Of a DNA stretch of 64,000 nt, positions 16,625-26,100 are shown piece after piece. The position numbers and the translations under genes were made by a program. The notes beneath the pieces are model-generated. The model did no database searches. It was not told the DNA's origin and saw only the letters and a program-made list of their open reading frames with translations. Origin of the DNA: Bradyrhizobium sp. AZCC 2262 (GTDB lineage: Bacteria; Pseudomonadota; Alphaproteobacteria; Rhizobiales; Xanthobacteraceae); contig NZ_JAZHRT010000001.1 of the NCBI RefSeq assembly GCF_036924535.1, forward strand, positions 310,001-374,000, read 5' to 3'. The first letter of the stretch is position 1. Every line of letters starts with the position of its first letter.

Positions 16625-17058
16625 ACGCCCCTGTTTCGTTTCCGAAGGCCTCATGGCGCGGATTCACGATGAAGTGCCCGAACTGCGGTCAAGGCCATCT
16701 GTTCGGCCGCTTTCTGAAGGTGGTCGACAGCTGCGAAGTTTGCGGCGAGGATTACACGCCGCAGCGCGCAGACGACCTTCCAGCCTATCTTGTGATCGCC
16801 GTCGTTGGCCACCTTGTCGTGCCGGCACTTCTTGCCGTCGAGATGGCCTATTCACCTCCGGTCTGGCTTCAATTGCTGATCTGGATACCCGTTACCGGGC
16901 TTGCGGCAATCTTCTTACTGCAGCCTGTGAAGGGAACAATTGTTGGCCTGCAGTGGCAGACCGGCATGCAGGGCTTCGAAGCCGCCAAGCGCCGCCGGGA
17001 TCGAGAAACCCGTGTCGCGCCCCTGCCAAACCACGTCTCCAAGGAGTTGGTGTCATGA
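16621..17058 (+). CDS. DUF983 zinc-ribbon membrane protein
   Basis: 145 residues from ATG 16621, overlapping the preceding stop. N-terminal zinc ribbon with two knuckles (MKCPNCGQGHLFG and DSCEVCGEDY), then two membrane helices (LPAYLVIAVVGHLVVPALLAVEMAY and VWLQLLIWIPVTGLAAIFLLQPVKG), the standard DUF983 layout. DUF983 genes are usually near cytochrome oxidase or RNase J genes; finding one inside an aaeXAB-type operon, translationally coupled on both sides, is unusual. Function not known. Confidence 0.9.
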   Translation: MNAPVSFPKASWRGFTMKCPNCGQGHLFGRFLKVVDSCEVCGEDYTPQRADDLPAYLVIAVVGHLVVPALLAVEMAYSPPVWLQLLIWIPVTGLAAIFLLQPVKGTIVGLQWQTGMQGFEAAKRRRDRETRVAPLPNHVSKELVS

Positions 17059-18050
17059 AAGCCTTTCAGAATTTGCTACGCCGCTTCGCGTTGACCGGTC
17101 TCATGGTGCTGGCCGCGCTTTGGGCCGGCTACAAACTATGGGACTACTATATGGACGCGCCCTGGACCCGCGACGGTCACGTCCGGGCTGACGTGGTGCC
17201 TGTGGCTCCCGATGTCTCCGGCTTCGTGAGCGAGGTATTGGTCAGGGATAACCAGCAGGTGCAACGCGGTGATGTGCTGTTCCGGATCGACCGAGCGCGC
17301 TACGGGATCGCACTGGAGCAGGCCGACGCGGTGCTGGCCGCAAGACGCGCCGCGCTCGACAACGCTGAGGCAGATCTGAAGCGCTACAGCGCGCTGACGC
17401 CCGGCGAAGTTGTTTCCAGGCAAAGGTTGGAACAGGTCGTCGCCACCCAGGCGACGGGAAAGGCAAATTACGATCAGGCCGTCGCCGACCGTGCGCTTGC
17501 GCAGCTCAATCTCGAGCGCAGCGAGGTGCACGCTTCCGTCGGCGGCACCGTCACCAACATGGAGCTGAGGCCGGGGACGTACCTCGCGCCCGGAAAAGGA
17601 GTGATGGCACTGCTCGACACCGACACGCTGCACGTCCAGGGCTATTTCGAGGAAACCAAACTGCAGCGCATCCACATCGGCGATCCCGTCAACGTGCGGC
17701 TGATGGGAAGCGATCATGCGTTGCGAGGCCGCGTGGAAAGCATCGCGGCCGGTATCGAAGACCGCGACCGCAGCAATGGCTCGACGCTTCTTGCCAACGT
17801 CAATCCGACCTTCAACTGGGTGCGGCTCGCGCAGCGGGTCCCGGTCCGGATCGCGCTCGATCGCGCCGACGAACGCAACGAACTCGTGGCTGGAGCCACC
17901 GCGACCGTTGAGGTGCTGAAGTCGGATATTCGCGGCAACCAGATCGGTTCCGAGAGCCGGCCAAGCCGCTCCCAGCGGCTTGCCCACGCCTTGGACCTCA
18001 CCCTCGTGCAGCTGACGCCGCAGTCGAGCGCTTTGATGGCGCTACCCTGA
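17055..18050 (+). CDS. aaeA: HlyD-family membrane-fusion protein (AaeA-like)
   Basis: 331 residues. One N-terminal membrane helix (FALTGLMVLAALWAGYKLWDYYM), then the paired biotinyl-lipoyl half-motifs (GHVRADVVPVAPDVSGFVSEVLVRDNQQVQRGDVLFRID and SEVHASVGGTVTNMELRPGTYL) flanking a coiled-coil hairpin (ALEQADAVLAARRAALDNAEADL...). It bridges the FUSC pump to the periplasm. ATG overlaps the DUF983 stop. The C-terminal 45 residues after VEVLKSD are a longer, Ser/Gln-rich tail than usual. Confidence 0.92.
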   Translation: MKAFQNLLRRFALTGLMVLAALWAGYKLWDYYMDAPWTRDGHVRADVVPVAPDVSGFVSEVLVRDNQQVQRGDVLFRIDRARYGIALEQADAVLAARRAALDNAEADLKRYSALTPGEVVSRQRLEQVVATQATGKANYDQAVADRALAQLNLERSEVHASVGGTVTNMELRPGTYLAPGKGVMALLDTDTLHVQGYFEETKLQRIHIGDPVNVRLMGSDHALRGRVESIAAGIEDRDRSNGSTLLANVNPTFNWVRLAQRVPVRIALDRADERNELVAGATATVEVLKSDIRGNQIGSESRPSRSQRLAHALDLTLVQLTPQSSALMALP

Positions 18051-18097
18051 CGCCAAGCGATGGCATTTATTGCACCGAGATCAATGTTTTTATTGTA

Positions 18098-18113
18098 CCG
18101 ATACATATATCGG
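18098..18113. promoter_or_regulatory. TetR-like palindrome upstream of TauE/SafE gene
   Basis: CCGATACATATATCGG: half-sites CCGATA and TATCGG with a 4-base spacer, about 95 bases before the permease start. The surrounding spacer also has three TTGCACCG direct repeats (near 18070, 18138 and 18147). No TetR gene is in the window, so the regulator is unknown. Confidence 0.4.
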
Positions 18114-18207
18114 ATCATTATGGAGGGGTCGATCACATTGCACCGATTGCACCGCGATTGATCCAGCCTCCCGACGCGCTGGACCCGCGGCCATCACGGA
18201 GGGAGCC

Positions 18208-18966
18208 ATGGAACTGACAGCCACCACTGTTTTAATCGCGTTCGCCGGCGTGTTCCTGATCTGCTTCATGAAGGGCGCATTCGGCGGCGGGTTCTCCATT
18301 GTCGGCATTCCGCTGTTGTCGTTCGTGATGGATCCGGTGACGGCCGGCGGCCTTCTCGCACCATTGTTCATCGCGATGGACCTGTTTGCGCTTCGCTACT
18401 GGAAGCCCTCGACATGGTCGAAGCCGGACCTGACGTTGTTGGTGCCCGGGCTCGTGATCGGCATCGGGCTCGGATACCTGTTGTTCCGCGTGATGGACCA
18501 TCGCGCCGTCGCGATCGTGATGGCGGTGGTCACTCTGATCTTTGTCGGCCTATGGCTTTTCGCTGGCTCGGAGGTGAAGATTCAGCCGCGTTCGTCGCCA
18601 AAGGCGGTCGCTGCCGGTCTCGCCTCGGGCGTTACCACCATGGTCGCACATTCCGGCGGGCCCCCGCTGGCGATGTATCTGCTGCCGCTCGGCCTCAGCA
18701 AGGAAGTCTACGCGGGAACGACGAGCATGTTCTTCACGGTCGGCAACGCGACCAAGGCGGTACCGTGGTTGCTGTTGGTCCACCCCACAGGCAACGTCTG
18801 GATCGTGATGGCGGCCTGCGTGCTCGCCATCCCCGCCGGGGTATGGCTTGGTTGGCGGCTTCACGGAAAGCTGGACCAGCAACAGATTTATCGCGCCTGC
18901 TACGGATTGCTGGTCGTGACCGCGTTGAAGTTATTGTGGGACGGCGTATCCGGCTATCTCGCGTAA
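18208..18966 (+). CDS. TauE/SafE-family (sulfite/anion exporter) permease
   Basis: 252 residues from ATG 18208, which has GGAGGGAG upstream; the longer frame adds a non-membrane leader unlike the family. Eight or so helices in two halves, each starting with the glycine-rich signature: GVFLICFMKGAFGGGFSIVGIPLLSFVMDP and SGVTTMVAHSGGPPLAMYLLP. Members export sulfite, sulfoacetate or similar anions. It stands alone, 157 bases after the efflux operon, with its own palindrome. Confidence 0.88.
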   Translation: MELTATTVLIAFAGVFLICFMKGAFGGGFSIVGIPLLSFVMDPVTAGGLLAPLFIAMDLFALRYWKPSTWSKPDLTLLVPGLVIGIGLGYLLFRVMDHRAVAIVMAVVTLIFVGLWLFAGSEVKIQPRSSPKAVAAGLASGVTTMVAHSGGPPLAMYLLPLGLSKEVYAGTTSMFFTVGNATKAVPWLLLVHPTGNVWIVMAACVLAIPAGVWLGWRLHGKLDQQQIYRACYGLLVVTALKLLWDGVSGYLA

Positions 18967-19005
18967 ATCTGGACTGCGAATATCTGCCTTCAGCTCGGAA
19001 AGAAA

Positions 19006-19027
19006 AAGTCGCCCTAAGGGGCGACTT
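19006..19027 (-). terminator. intrinsic terminator reading leftward
   Basis: AAGTCGCCC-TAAG-GGGCGACTT, a perfect 9-bp stem. On the minus strand the stem is followed by TTTCTTTCC, so it would end transcripts from the small minus-strand frame at 19097-19264 or read-through from hxlR; it may also stop the TauE/SafE transcript. Confidence 0.6.
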
Positions 19028-19096
19028 AAAGGTCACCTTTAACGTCCACCTCGTGCGGCGGCCCCGGTACAGCTGCACTGGTCTTTGACCTTCTTG

Positions 19097-19264
19097 CTAC
19101 AGGCTCCGCCGCCTACCTTTCAATTCAATCTTCTGAACGGGAAGCTGCAACTCCGCAGCTCGCTCTTGCCGTTCCTTCCTTAAAAACTCGCGCTCGCGCC
19201 GTTCGAACTCAGTCATTTCCCTTTGCGCCGCCTGAAGGTAGCGGTCGCGTGGCGTTATCGCCAA
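19097..19264 (-). CDS. possible 55-residue charged protein
   Basis: Minus-strand frame from TTG 19264 (or ATG 19216, 39 residues) to TAG 19097. The product is dominated by Arg, Glu and Gln (AITPRDRYLQAAQREMTEFE, then RREREFLRKERQERAAEL) and would be a charged helix. An intrinsic terminator lies 70 bases downstream, which supports it. The upstream edge meets two 16-bp direct repeats (ATTGAGTGTGTCCCGT at 19264-19279 and 19283-19298), so the gene could be truncated at a rearrangement point. Weak evidence overall. Confidence 0.35.
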   Translation of the reverse strand: MAITPRDRYLQAAQREMTEFERREREFLRKERQERAAELQLPVQKIELKGRRRSL

Positions 19265-19298
19265 TTGAGTGTGTCCCGTATTATTGAGTGTGTCCCGT
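19264..19298. repeat. 16-bp tandem direct repeat
   Basis: ATTGAGTGTGTCCCGT occurs twice with a 3-base spacer (TAT... ATT). TGTGTCCC-type ends are found on several rhizobial insertion elements, so this may be an abandoned element end; no transposase is next to it. Confidence 0.55.
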
Positions 19299-19480
19299 CA
19301 TTTAAGCTGCCCGTCGATTTACCCGCGCCACTCTATCCAAGTATCCGAACCTGGGAAAGGTTCGGTCCGGAAAATTACGGAATGATGAAATTAAGATACT
19401 GCCATGTTCAAATTAGAGCTATCGGCGATAACCGCATCAGCCTTCCCAACAGGACGACGCATCATCCCCGCCATTGCTCG

Positions 19481-19990
19481 TCACTCATGGCTTGTTTTGA
19501 ACGCCTCCCACCGCGCGTCGCGTTCGCTTTGATATTCGGGAGTTTGCTCCGCAGTCAGTTCCTCGCGATGCAACGGCTTGCCGCAGGATTGGCAGACTGG
19601 ACCAAGCCCCGCCGGTTTGCCGCAGGAGACATGGGTGTAGTTCACAGCCCGCTCCTCCTTAGGCGACTTGCTCCAGGTCTCGCCCCAGGCGCGCAGCGCC
19701 AGCAGCACGGGAAAGAACGCCTCGCCCTTGTTCGTCAGGTGATATTCGTATCGCAGGGGACGCTTGTTGTAGGCGCGTCGCTTCACCAGCCCGTCCACTT
19801 CGAGCTTCTTCAAGCGCGCCGCAATCATTTGCGGTGTCGCGCTCGTCTGCGCCTGGATCTTATCGAAGCGATGACAGCGCATGAAGAGTTCGCGAAGGAT
19901 TAGCACCGTCCAGCGGTCGCCCACCACGGCTTCGGCGCGGTCCACCGGACAGAGCGTTTGGTCAGAAGTATTGTCCTTCATTTTCCTCAT
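19481..19990 (-). CDS. HxlR-family transcriptional regulator
   Basis: About 169 residues. Winged-helix HxlR core: CPVDRAEAVVGDRWTVLILRELFMRCHRFDKIQAQTSATPQMIAARLKKLEVDGLVKRRAYNKRPLRYEYHLTNKGEAF. The C-terminal extension carries a zinc-ribbon-like set of cysteines (HVSCGKPAG...CQSCGKPL). Start is uncertain among GTG 19993, ATG 19990 and ATG 19981 (the last has AGGA very close). It faces the epoxide hydrolase gene across a spacer with a perfect palindrome at 20016-20030, its likely operator. Confidence 0.9.
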   Translation of the reverse strand: MRKMKDNTSDQTLCPVDRAEAVVGDRWTVLILRELFMRCHRFDKIQAQTSATPQMIAARLKKLEVDGLVKRRAYNKRPLRYEYHLTNKGEAFFPVLLALRAWGETWSKSPKEERAVNYTHVSCGKPAGLGPVCQSCGKPLHREELTAEQTPEYQSERDARWEAFKTSHE

Positions 19991-20015
19991 CACATTTTTT
20001 TCATCGGGCTTGTCG

Positions 20016-20030
20016 CTATGAATTTCATAG
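20016..20030. promoter_or_regulatory. perfect palindrome, probable HxlR operator
   Basis: CTATGAA-T-TTCATAG, a perfect 7+1+7 inverted repeat 26 bases from the hxlR start and about 70 bases upstream of the epoxide-hydrolase start, in the only spacer between the divergent genes. Confidence 0.65.
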
Positions 20031-20101
20031 TAACATGGCCCGTCATCAAGGCCAATGCAATCGGCCGCGTGGCGGTCGTCCTTTTCGAAGGAGAAACTTC
20101 A

Positions 20102-21461
20102 ATGAACACGCCCATCAGAGCGCTCGGCGCCGTCAAACCAGACCCGGACCCGATCACCCACGACAGGCGCGAGCTCCTGGCCGGCGCCGGGATGGGATTG
20201 ATGCAGCAGCTGCCGCCAGTCTGTTTCCCGTGCGTCCGGCGCCAGCCGCCACCAATGATGCGATCCGCCCGTTCCGTATCAACGTGTCCGACGAAGATCT
20301 CATCGACCTGCGCCGGCGCCTGGCCGCGACGCGGTGGCCCGAGAAGGAGACCGTCGACGATGACTCCCAGGGCGTGCCGCTGGCGACCCTGCAAGAGCTC
20401 GTGCACTATTGGCAGACCGAATACGACTGGCGGAAGGTGGAAGCGCGGCTCAACGAGCTGCCACAGTTTATCACCGAGATCGACGGGTTGGACATTCACT
20501 TCATTCACGTTCGATCGAAACATGACAATGCGTTGCCCCTAATCGTCACCCACGGCTGGCCGGGCTCAATCATCGAGCAGCTCAAGATCATCGATCCGTT
20601 GACCAATCCCACGGCGAATGGCGGCAGCGCAGCGGACGCATTCCATTTGGTGATCCCGTCGATCCCCGGCTATACGGGCTTTCGGGCAAGCCGACCGCCA
20701 CCGGCTGGGATCCGGTCCGTATCGCACGTGCCTGGATCGTGCTGATGAAGCGGCTTGGCTACACGAAATTTGCGGCGCAGGGCGGCGATTGGGGTTCGCC
20801 GATCACGAACGAGATGGCGAAACTCGCACCTCCGGAATTGCTCGGTATCCACGTCAACCTACCCGGTGTGGTTCCTCCCGAGATCATAATAGCGCTGCAG
20901 TCCGGCAATCCGGCGCCTTCAGGTCTTTCGGCCGACGAACAAAACGCCTTCGACCACCTGAAGGTTCAGTTTGCCAAGCGACGCGCCTACGCGCAGATCA
21001 TGGCGACGCGCCCGCAAACGCTGTCTGGTCTCGCGGATTCACCTGCCGGCCTCGCGGCCTGGCTGCTCGACCACGGCGACGGCTATGCCCAGCCGGCGGC
21101 TGCGATCACCTCCGCCGTGAAAGGGCACGCAGTCAATGGACACTCCGCCGGCGACCTGACGCGGGACGACGTGCTCGACAACATCACGCTCTATTGGGTG
21201 ACGAACACGGCGATCTCTTCGGCGCGCCTCTACTGGGAAAACAAGGTCAACCTTTATCTCCCGGCCAACGTCTCGGTTCCCACAGCCGTGACCGCATTCC
21301 CCGGCGAAAGTTTTCAGGCGCCACGGAGTTGGGCGGAGCAGGCCTATCACAAGCTGATCTACTTCCATAAAGCCGACAAAGGCGGTCACTTCGCCGCGTG
21401 GGAACAGCCGCAAACCTTCTCCGAGGAGGTTCGCGCCGCTTTCCGGTCGCTGCGCAGTTAG
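20102..21461 (+). pseudogene. Tat-exported epoxide hydrolase, two frameshifts
   Basis: Epoxide hydrolase of the EHN alpha/beta-hydrolase group. ATG 20102 begins a twin-arginine signal (HDRRELLAGAGMG). One base is missing near 20197, after which the frame shifts to IRPFRINVSDEDLIDLRRRLAATRWPEK (the EHN domain) and LIVTHGWPGSIIEQLKIIDPL (oxyanion HGWPG). A second base is missing near 20685 (expected FSGKPTATGWDP). The third frame carries FAAQGGDWGSPITNEMA (nucleophile Asp in GGDWG) and KGGHFAAWEQP (catalytic His). All key residues survive, so either the breaks are recent or they are sequencing errors. Confidence 0.85.
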
Positions 21462-21754
21462 GCCAAGGTATGTCGGAAGATCGGGCGCGGTTCGCGCGTC
21501 GATAACGGTTCACGAGAAATACGCATCAGGTTCGGGAAGGCTGATGCGAGTCGCCAGCCGTGGGACGTGGAGCGGCCACGCAGGAGGTAGGCGCTGCTCG
21601 GGATATTGGACCGCGCAACGAAACGACTAGGACGCAATTACCCGGAAGCGTCAAGGGGCAGCCCCGGCTGAACGTGCTGTTCGAGGCTGGGCTGGCAATA
21701 GGCCGGCGTCCCGCCAAAACGGTGCCGGTCAGGCCTGTCGGCCATATCTCTCGG
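21462..21754. other. intergenic, decayed sequence
   Basis: Probably more of the decayed kinase gene to its right on the minus strand, but I cannot follow any protein pattern here. No start with a ribosome site is seen. Confidence 0.35.
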
Positions 21755-22006
21755 TTATCGCAACCGCGACGAACTTTCTGCGTCCCGCGCCGCCCAGGCA
21801 GCGTCAAGTTCGGACTCGAGCGCATATTCATGCTCAAGTCGCTCGACGCAACCTTGTGAAGTTTTTTCTGCGGCAACAAGCAGGATCGGCTTCAAGCCGC
21901 TGCCAGAGCCCCGGTATAGAGCGATGTCGCCCTCCCGTAGCGACGAATTCGTAGCCCGAGAGATCGTTCGTGAAGGCCTCTTGGTAGAAGGGTTACTTTG
22001 AGGCAT
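21755..22006 (-). pseudogene. N-terminal remnant of a Ser/Thr kinase-ATPase-histidine kinase
   Basis: Minus-strand ATG at 22006 opens a frame reading LREGDIALYRGSGSGLKPILL then ERLEHEYALESELDAAWAARDAE. This is the very start of the large trifunctional sensor kinases (N-terminal protein-kinase-like domain, AAA-type ATPase, GAF, histidine kinase) common in Bradyrhizobium, where it normally runs on as 'WAARPVALTRY...'. A neighbouring frame holds FTNDLSGYEFVA, the expected residues just before, so there is a frameshift near 21945. The rest of the 1,700-odd-residue gene is missing. Identification from memory of the family pattern. Confidence 0.6.
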
Positions 22007-22601
22007 TGATTTGGCTATGTTTGCTTTTGCCTTGGCGGGCGGCGACGTTGCAATTCTCCACCGAGATTCCTTCCGCCGCCAGCAAGTCAATAACTCTCGT
22101 GAGCTTCACACTTCTGGGCCCGTCATGAGATCAGCGTCGAATTGCCCCGCGGACATCATCGAGGGCAATTGGGTCTTGCCACCTTCTGACAGCGCGCCCG
22201 GCGCGCTCGTTGGCCAGGTATTTCGAAACAATGGTTTTTACCACCAAAGCCGCTGGTCAAAACCATCGCCATTCAGCTCACGGTGTCGCTGATAGCGAGT
22301 GGAGAATTTATCGGAATTCTCAGCCCTGCGGTTCAGTCCTTCATAAATTGCACTCGCGAAGTCGCGAAATCGCTGGTTCAGGTATCTTGATCAATCGGAT
22401 CGCCGCGCTTTGTTCGGAAGTGAGGGGCCGCTTCTGGCGCAAAGCAGCCGTTGCGCTCGACTTGAACCAATAATTCGAGTCGATTTGGGCATTTAGGCGG
22501 ATAATCGGAGGAAATATCGCAGATTCGCATCGTGTGGGGAAAAGCGGTAGCGGTCTCTCGCTACCAACATTTTCAAGCACTTAGCTGATATCGAAAAGTT
22601 C
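22007..22601. other. intergenic, repeat remnants only
   Basis: Holds one dispersed palindrome copy (22426-22449). The frames crossing it have no ribosome sites; the 79-residue minus frame at 22341-22580 is a familiar spurious translation of this repeat's surroundings. Confidence 0.45.
22426..22449. repeat. dispersed palindrome copy
   Basis: GGCCGCTTCTGGCGC-AAAGCAGCC, arms of 8 with one mismatch (AGCAGCC for AGCGGCC). Confidence 0.7.
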
Positions 22602-22605
22602 TTAG

Positions 22606-22827
22606 TCATTGGCTAGCCACGTATCCGCAGCTCCTTTGGAAAGCTGCGGCTTTGCCAATCTTGGCGCAAAGCTCTGAGCAGTACCGCCAACGCCGGTCTC
22701 CATCTCGCGTCCACACAATGAGTTGGTCTGCGGCTGTGTTCCTTCGCCCGCAGCATTGGCATCGGTGATGAATCCAGGGAGGGAGACCGTGGCTCTCAAC
22801 CTTGAAGCGTTTTGGTGCGCCGAGCAT
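22606..22827 (-). CDS. Cys-rich zinc-binding-like protein, second half of a split pair
   Basis: 73 residues from ATG 22827. Carries C-Q-C-C, then nine residues, then LIVWTRDGDRRWRYCSELC: a CxxC...CxxxC pattern typical of a small zinc finger. It overlaps the preceding frame (22796-23029) by 32 bases. The upstream product contains the same unit with identical spacing (CNHC, nine residues, LVRVWRHHDNFLYCC). So this is either a coupled second gene or the second domain of one two-finger protein split by a frameshift. Family not recognised. Confidence 0.55.
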   Translation of the reverse strand: MLGAPKRFKVESHGLPPWIHHRCQCCGRRNTAADQLIVWTRDGDRRWRYCSELCAKIGKAAAFQRSCGYVASQ

Positions 22828-23029
22828 GCCCTAAACGAGCCTCCGTTTCGCAGCAGTACAGGAAGTTGTCGTGGTGTCTCCACACTCTGACGAGGCTGCC
22901 GGTTCTTAGAAATGGTCCGCGACAATGATTGCAGTACTGCCCGGGGCGGTGCTCGATCAGCCACGTCTCGGCCTTCTGCTCCGGCCAGAGAAAAATGAGC
23001 GGTGAGAGTAAGAGGGCGCGGCGGTTCAT
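22796..23029 (-). CDS. Cys-rich zinc-binding-like protein, first half of a split pair
   Basis: 77 residues from ATG 23029. A short hydrophobic start (NRRALLLSPLIFLWP) is followed by the unit QYCNHCRGPFLRTG, SLVRVWRHHDNFLYCC. The final metal-binding Cys of the repeat unit is Glu or Thr here (CETEA against CSELCA in the next gene). The frame ends after RRTKTLQG, where the other frame continues with APKRFKVESHG. The spacing match between the two units argues for tandem duplication. Function unknown. Confidence 0.5.
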   Translation of the reverse strand: MNRRALLLSPLIFLWPEQKAETWLIEHRPGQYCNHCRGPFLRTGSLVRVWRHHDNFLYCCETEARLGHARRTKTLQG

Positions 23030-23123
23030 AAGAAATAGATTCAGGGGATTGGGGCTGAAGTGAGTCAGAGAAATCCCGTCACCTAGGCGGGGTAAGTAGG
23101 CAACTATCCCCGGTGAGGAACGG

Positions 23124-26100
23124 TTGCACAGTCAATGCGCATGTTATTGTGCAGGTGTCCGTGAAGTAATTTTCTTTGTGAGAAATTCTCGTTGGAATCT
23201 CGGGTCAGTCCAATCGAAAGCAATTTCGCTCTTTATTCTTGCATCGACAATTCTCGCGCCGATCCAACCGGCGTTTGCGCAAGAAGAGCAGCAGTCCCCG
23301 CCACTTCAAGAAACAACATCATCATCCGACGCCCTTCCGAGTTTGGCTGAGATTCCAGCACCTGTAGACGATACGACTCCGCCACCTGCGACAGATCAGT
23401 CGCTTCAAGATGCAACTCCTCCTGATCGAACGACACAGGATCAGACGGCTCCAACTACCGAAGATACTTCGCAATCATTGGAGAAAAATCCTGACGATGG
23501 AGCAAGTGCGGCAGCACAATCTTCAAATTTTGGTAGTACCGCTGGCAACAAATCCAGTGCTCAAATTGAACCACTCCCGTCCCTTCGTTCGCTAGTACCT
23601 AAATCGAATGATGGGTCGATTTCAGTGCCGTATACGATTGTCGTCCCGCCTGGGCGAAACGGATTCCAGCCTGCAATACAGCTTACGTACAACAGCCATG
23701 ACTTTGACATTCGAAGTCAATTTGGAATGGGGTGGAGTATTTCAATCCCGTCCATCCAGCGCTTGAACAAGACAGGTATCGATCTGCTATATGCCACAAG
23801 CACCTTTGCGAGTTCCATAGATGGTGAGCTCATGCAGGTGGGTACTTCAAATGTTTTTAGACCTCGGGTCGATGATGGAAGCTATCGTTCATATCAGTTG
23901 ATAAACAACACTTCCTGGCTAGTAACCGACAAAGACGGAAACAGCTACTTCTACGGTACTACGTCTGCCGCCCGTTATGAAAATCCCGGAGATACGACTA
24001 AAAAATTCAAATGGATGCTTGAGCAGGCAGCCGATCTGAACGGCAATACCATCAACTATCAATACACGAGCACAAGCAGCGAACTGTATCCAAGCAAGAT
24101 ATTATACGGAGGAACAGCAACGACGGGACCTCTCGAAATCGATTTCGTGACGGAAGCTAGACCGGATGTACAAACATCGTACGCAGCGGGTTATCTCATA
24201 AAAACGGTCAATCGTATCAAAGAGATTGATACGTTTGCCAACGGAACGTCTTCCAGAAAATATGCCCTGAGCTACGTCATGGGCGAAAATGGAAGCCGCA
24301 CCTTACTCGGAAGTACCACTGAGTCCGCATGGGATTCAGATGGCAACATCACCACTTTGCCACCCACGTCGTTCAGTTACTCCACTTCGACTAAAACATG
24401 GACCAATGTGACATCTCAATGGACAAATCCTGAAGAATATTTTTCGATGGCAGGTGTCGGCGGTGATTTGGGAGTTCGTGCGGTCGACATTAACAACGAC
24501 GGTCTGACGGATGTAGTGAGGTGGCACTCAAATGCGTTCAGTTCCGACACCAAGCTTGTGTATATAAACACCGGAACAACGTCACAATTTCAATTACATT
24601 CCGAAATTGTTTTTCCCGAATTTATCACAGAGGTGCAGCAATCCAAGGGTGTCTATCTAATGGATGTCAATAACGATGGGCGAGTTGACGTTATTAGGTC
24701 TTACGGATCAAACCCTGGGGTACCTATCTCTCAAAAAGTCTATCTGGCCAGTACGACCACTGCGTATCCTGCATGGGATCAAGATACAAATTGGTCAATG
24801 CCATTTATCGTTGATGTCGGAAGCGATTGGGGTATTCGCTTCGCGGACGTTAATGGAGACAATCTTCCTGATGTGGTGCAGTCGTCGCTACCAACTGGGA
24901 TCAAGAATGTGTGGCTGAATACTGGGTCAGCTTGGGTCGCCACAAGTACACCAACCATCCCAACTTCCTTCGCAAGCTCCGGCAACACCCGGGGCGTGTG
25001 GCTTGTCGACGCAAATAGCGACGGTCTTGCGGATATCGTACAGGCGACAGAATTCGAGACACCCCAAGTGTTCATAAATACGGGCGTGGGCGGTGCTAAT
25101 TTTGAATGGGTTCAGGACAATACATACTCCATCCCGTTTCAATTGTCGGCGGGGTCAGGTGGATATACCCGCGGATTTCAAGTTATGGATATTAATACCG
25201 ACAAGCTTCCCGATTTTGTTCAATCTTGGAATACCGGTAGCTCCGGTGGTGCTCGCACTCAACACGCCCACATCACAAAGAGCTACGGGGACACATGGAA
25301 TACCGATGATACGGCAACGACTCTCCCGGAGCCGTTTGCGTGGGACAATTTTGATGCAGGCACACGCATAACGGACATTAATGGTGACGGTCTTGATGAT
25401 CTGTCGCGTGATGGAGATGACGGCACACATTTTTGGAATACGACCTACATCAGGAACGGTGGCGCTGCGGATCTTCTCACGAGCGTAACCAGTCCTGACG
25501 GCGGAAGTATCTCGTACTCCTACAAAGCTGCGGGCACCATCACTGATAGTTCGGGCAATCGCGTCAATAAGATGAGTACTCCCGTTGATGTGGTCAGTAC
25601 TACTACTGTCAATGATCTCAATGGAAACATTGAGACGCTTTCCTATGATTACGCGGGCGGATATTTTTGGACTAACGGACCGGAGGACAGAAAATTTGCG
25701 GGCTTCAAGTCAGTCGAGGAGACACGCGACGACAAAATAACCACCAGTTACTATTCTCAGGGCGATGGCAACGACTCATCGCTCGGTGAACAAAACGATC
25801 AGTTCGCCCTGATTGGAAAGCCGTTCCGAACGGATGTCACGACGCCAGCAGGCACGGTTCTAAAACGAACGTGGACACGATATGGCGTCCAGTCACAGGA
25901 CGGCAATCGGTATTTGGAAGTCCCGTCAGACAGTATTGACCAATCTTTTAATAGTGGCGGAAGTTACCGCACCCGCGCCCAGCATCGAGATACTGATCCA
26001 TACGGCCACCCATCGAGCGTAACGGACTACGGCGAGGTCACACTCGCTGACGGTCTTGCATCGAGTTACAGCGATACAGGATCGGATCTCATAGCGACTC

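Noticed and set aside
22341..22580. 79-codon minus frame containing the dispersed repeat
   Set aside because: Familiar false translation of repeat surroundings; no ribosome site.
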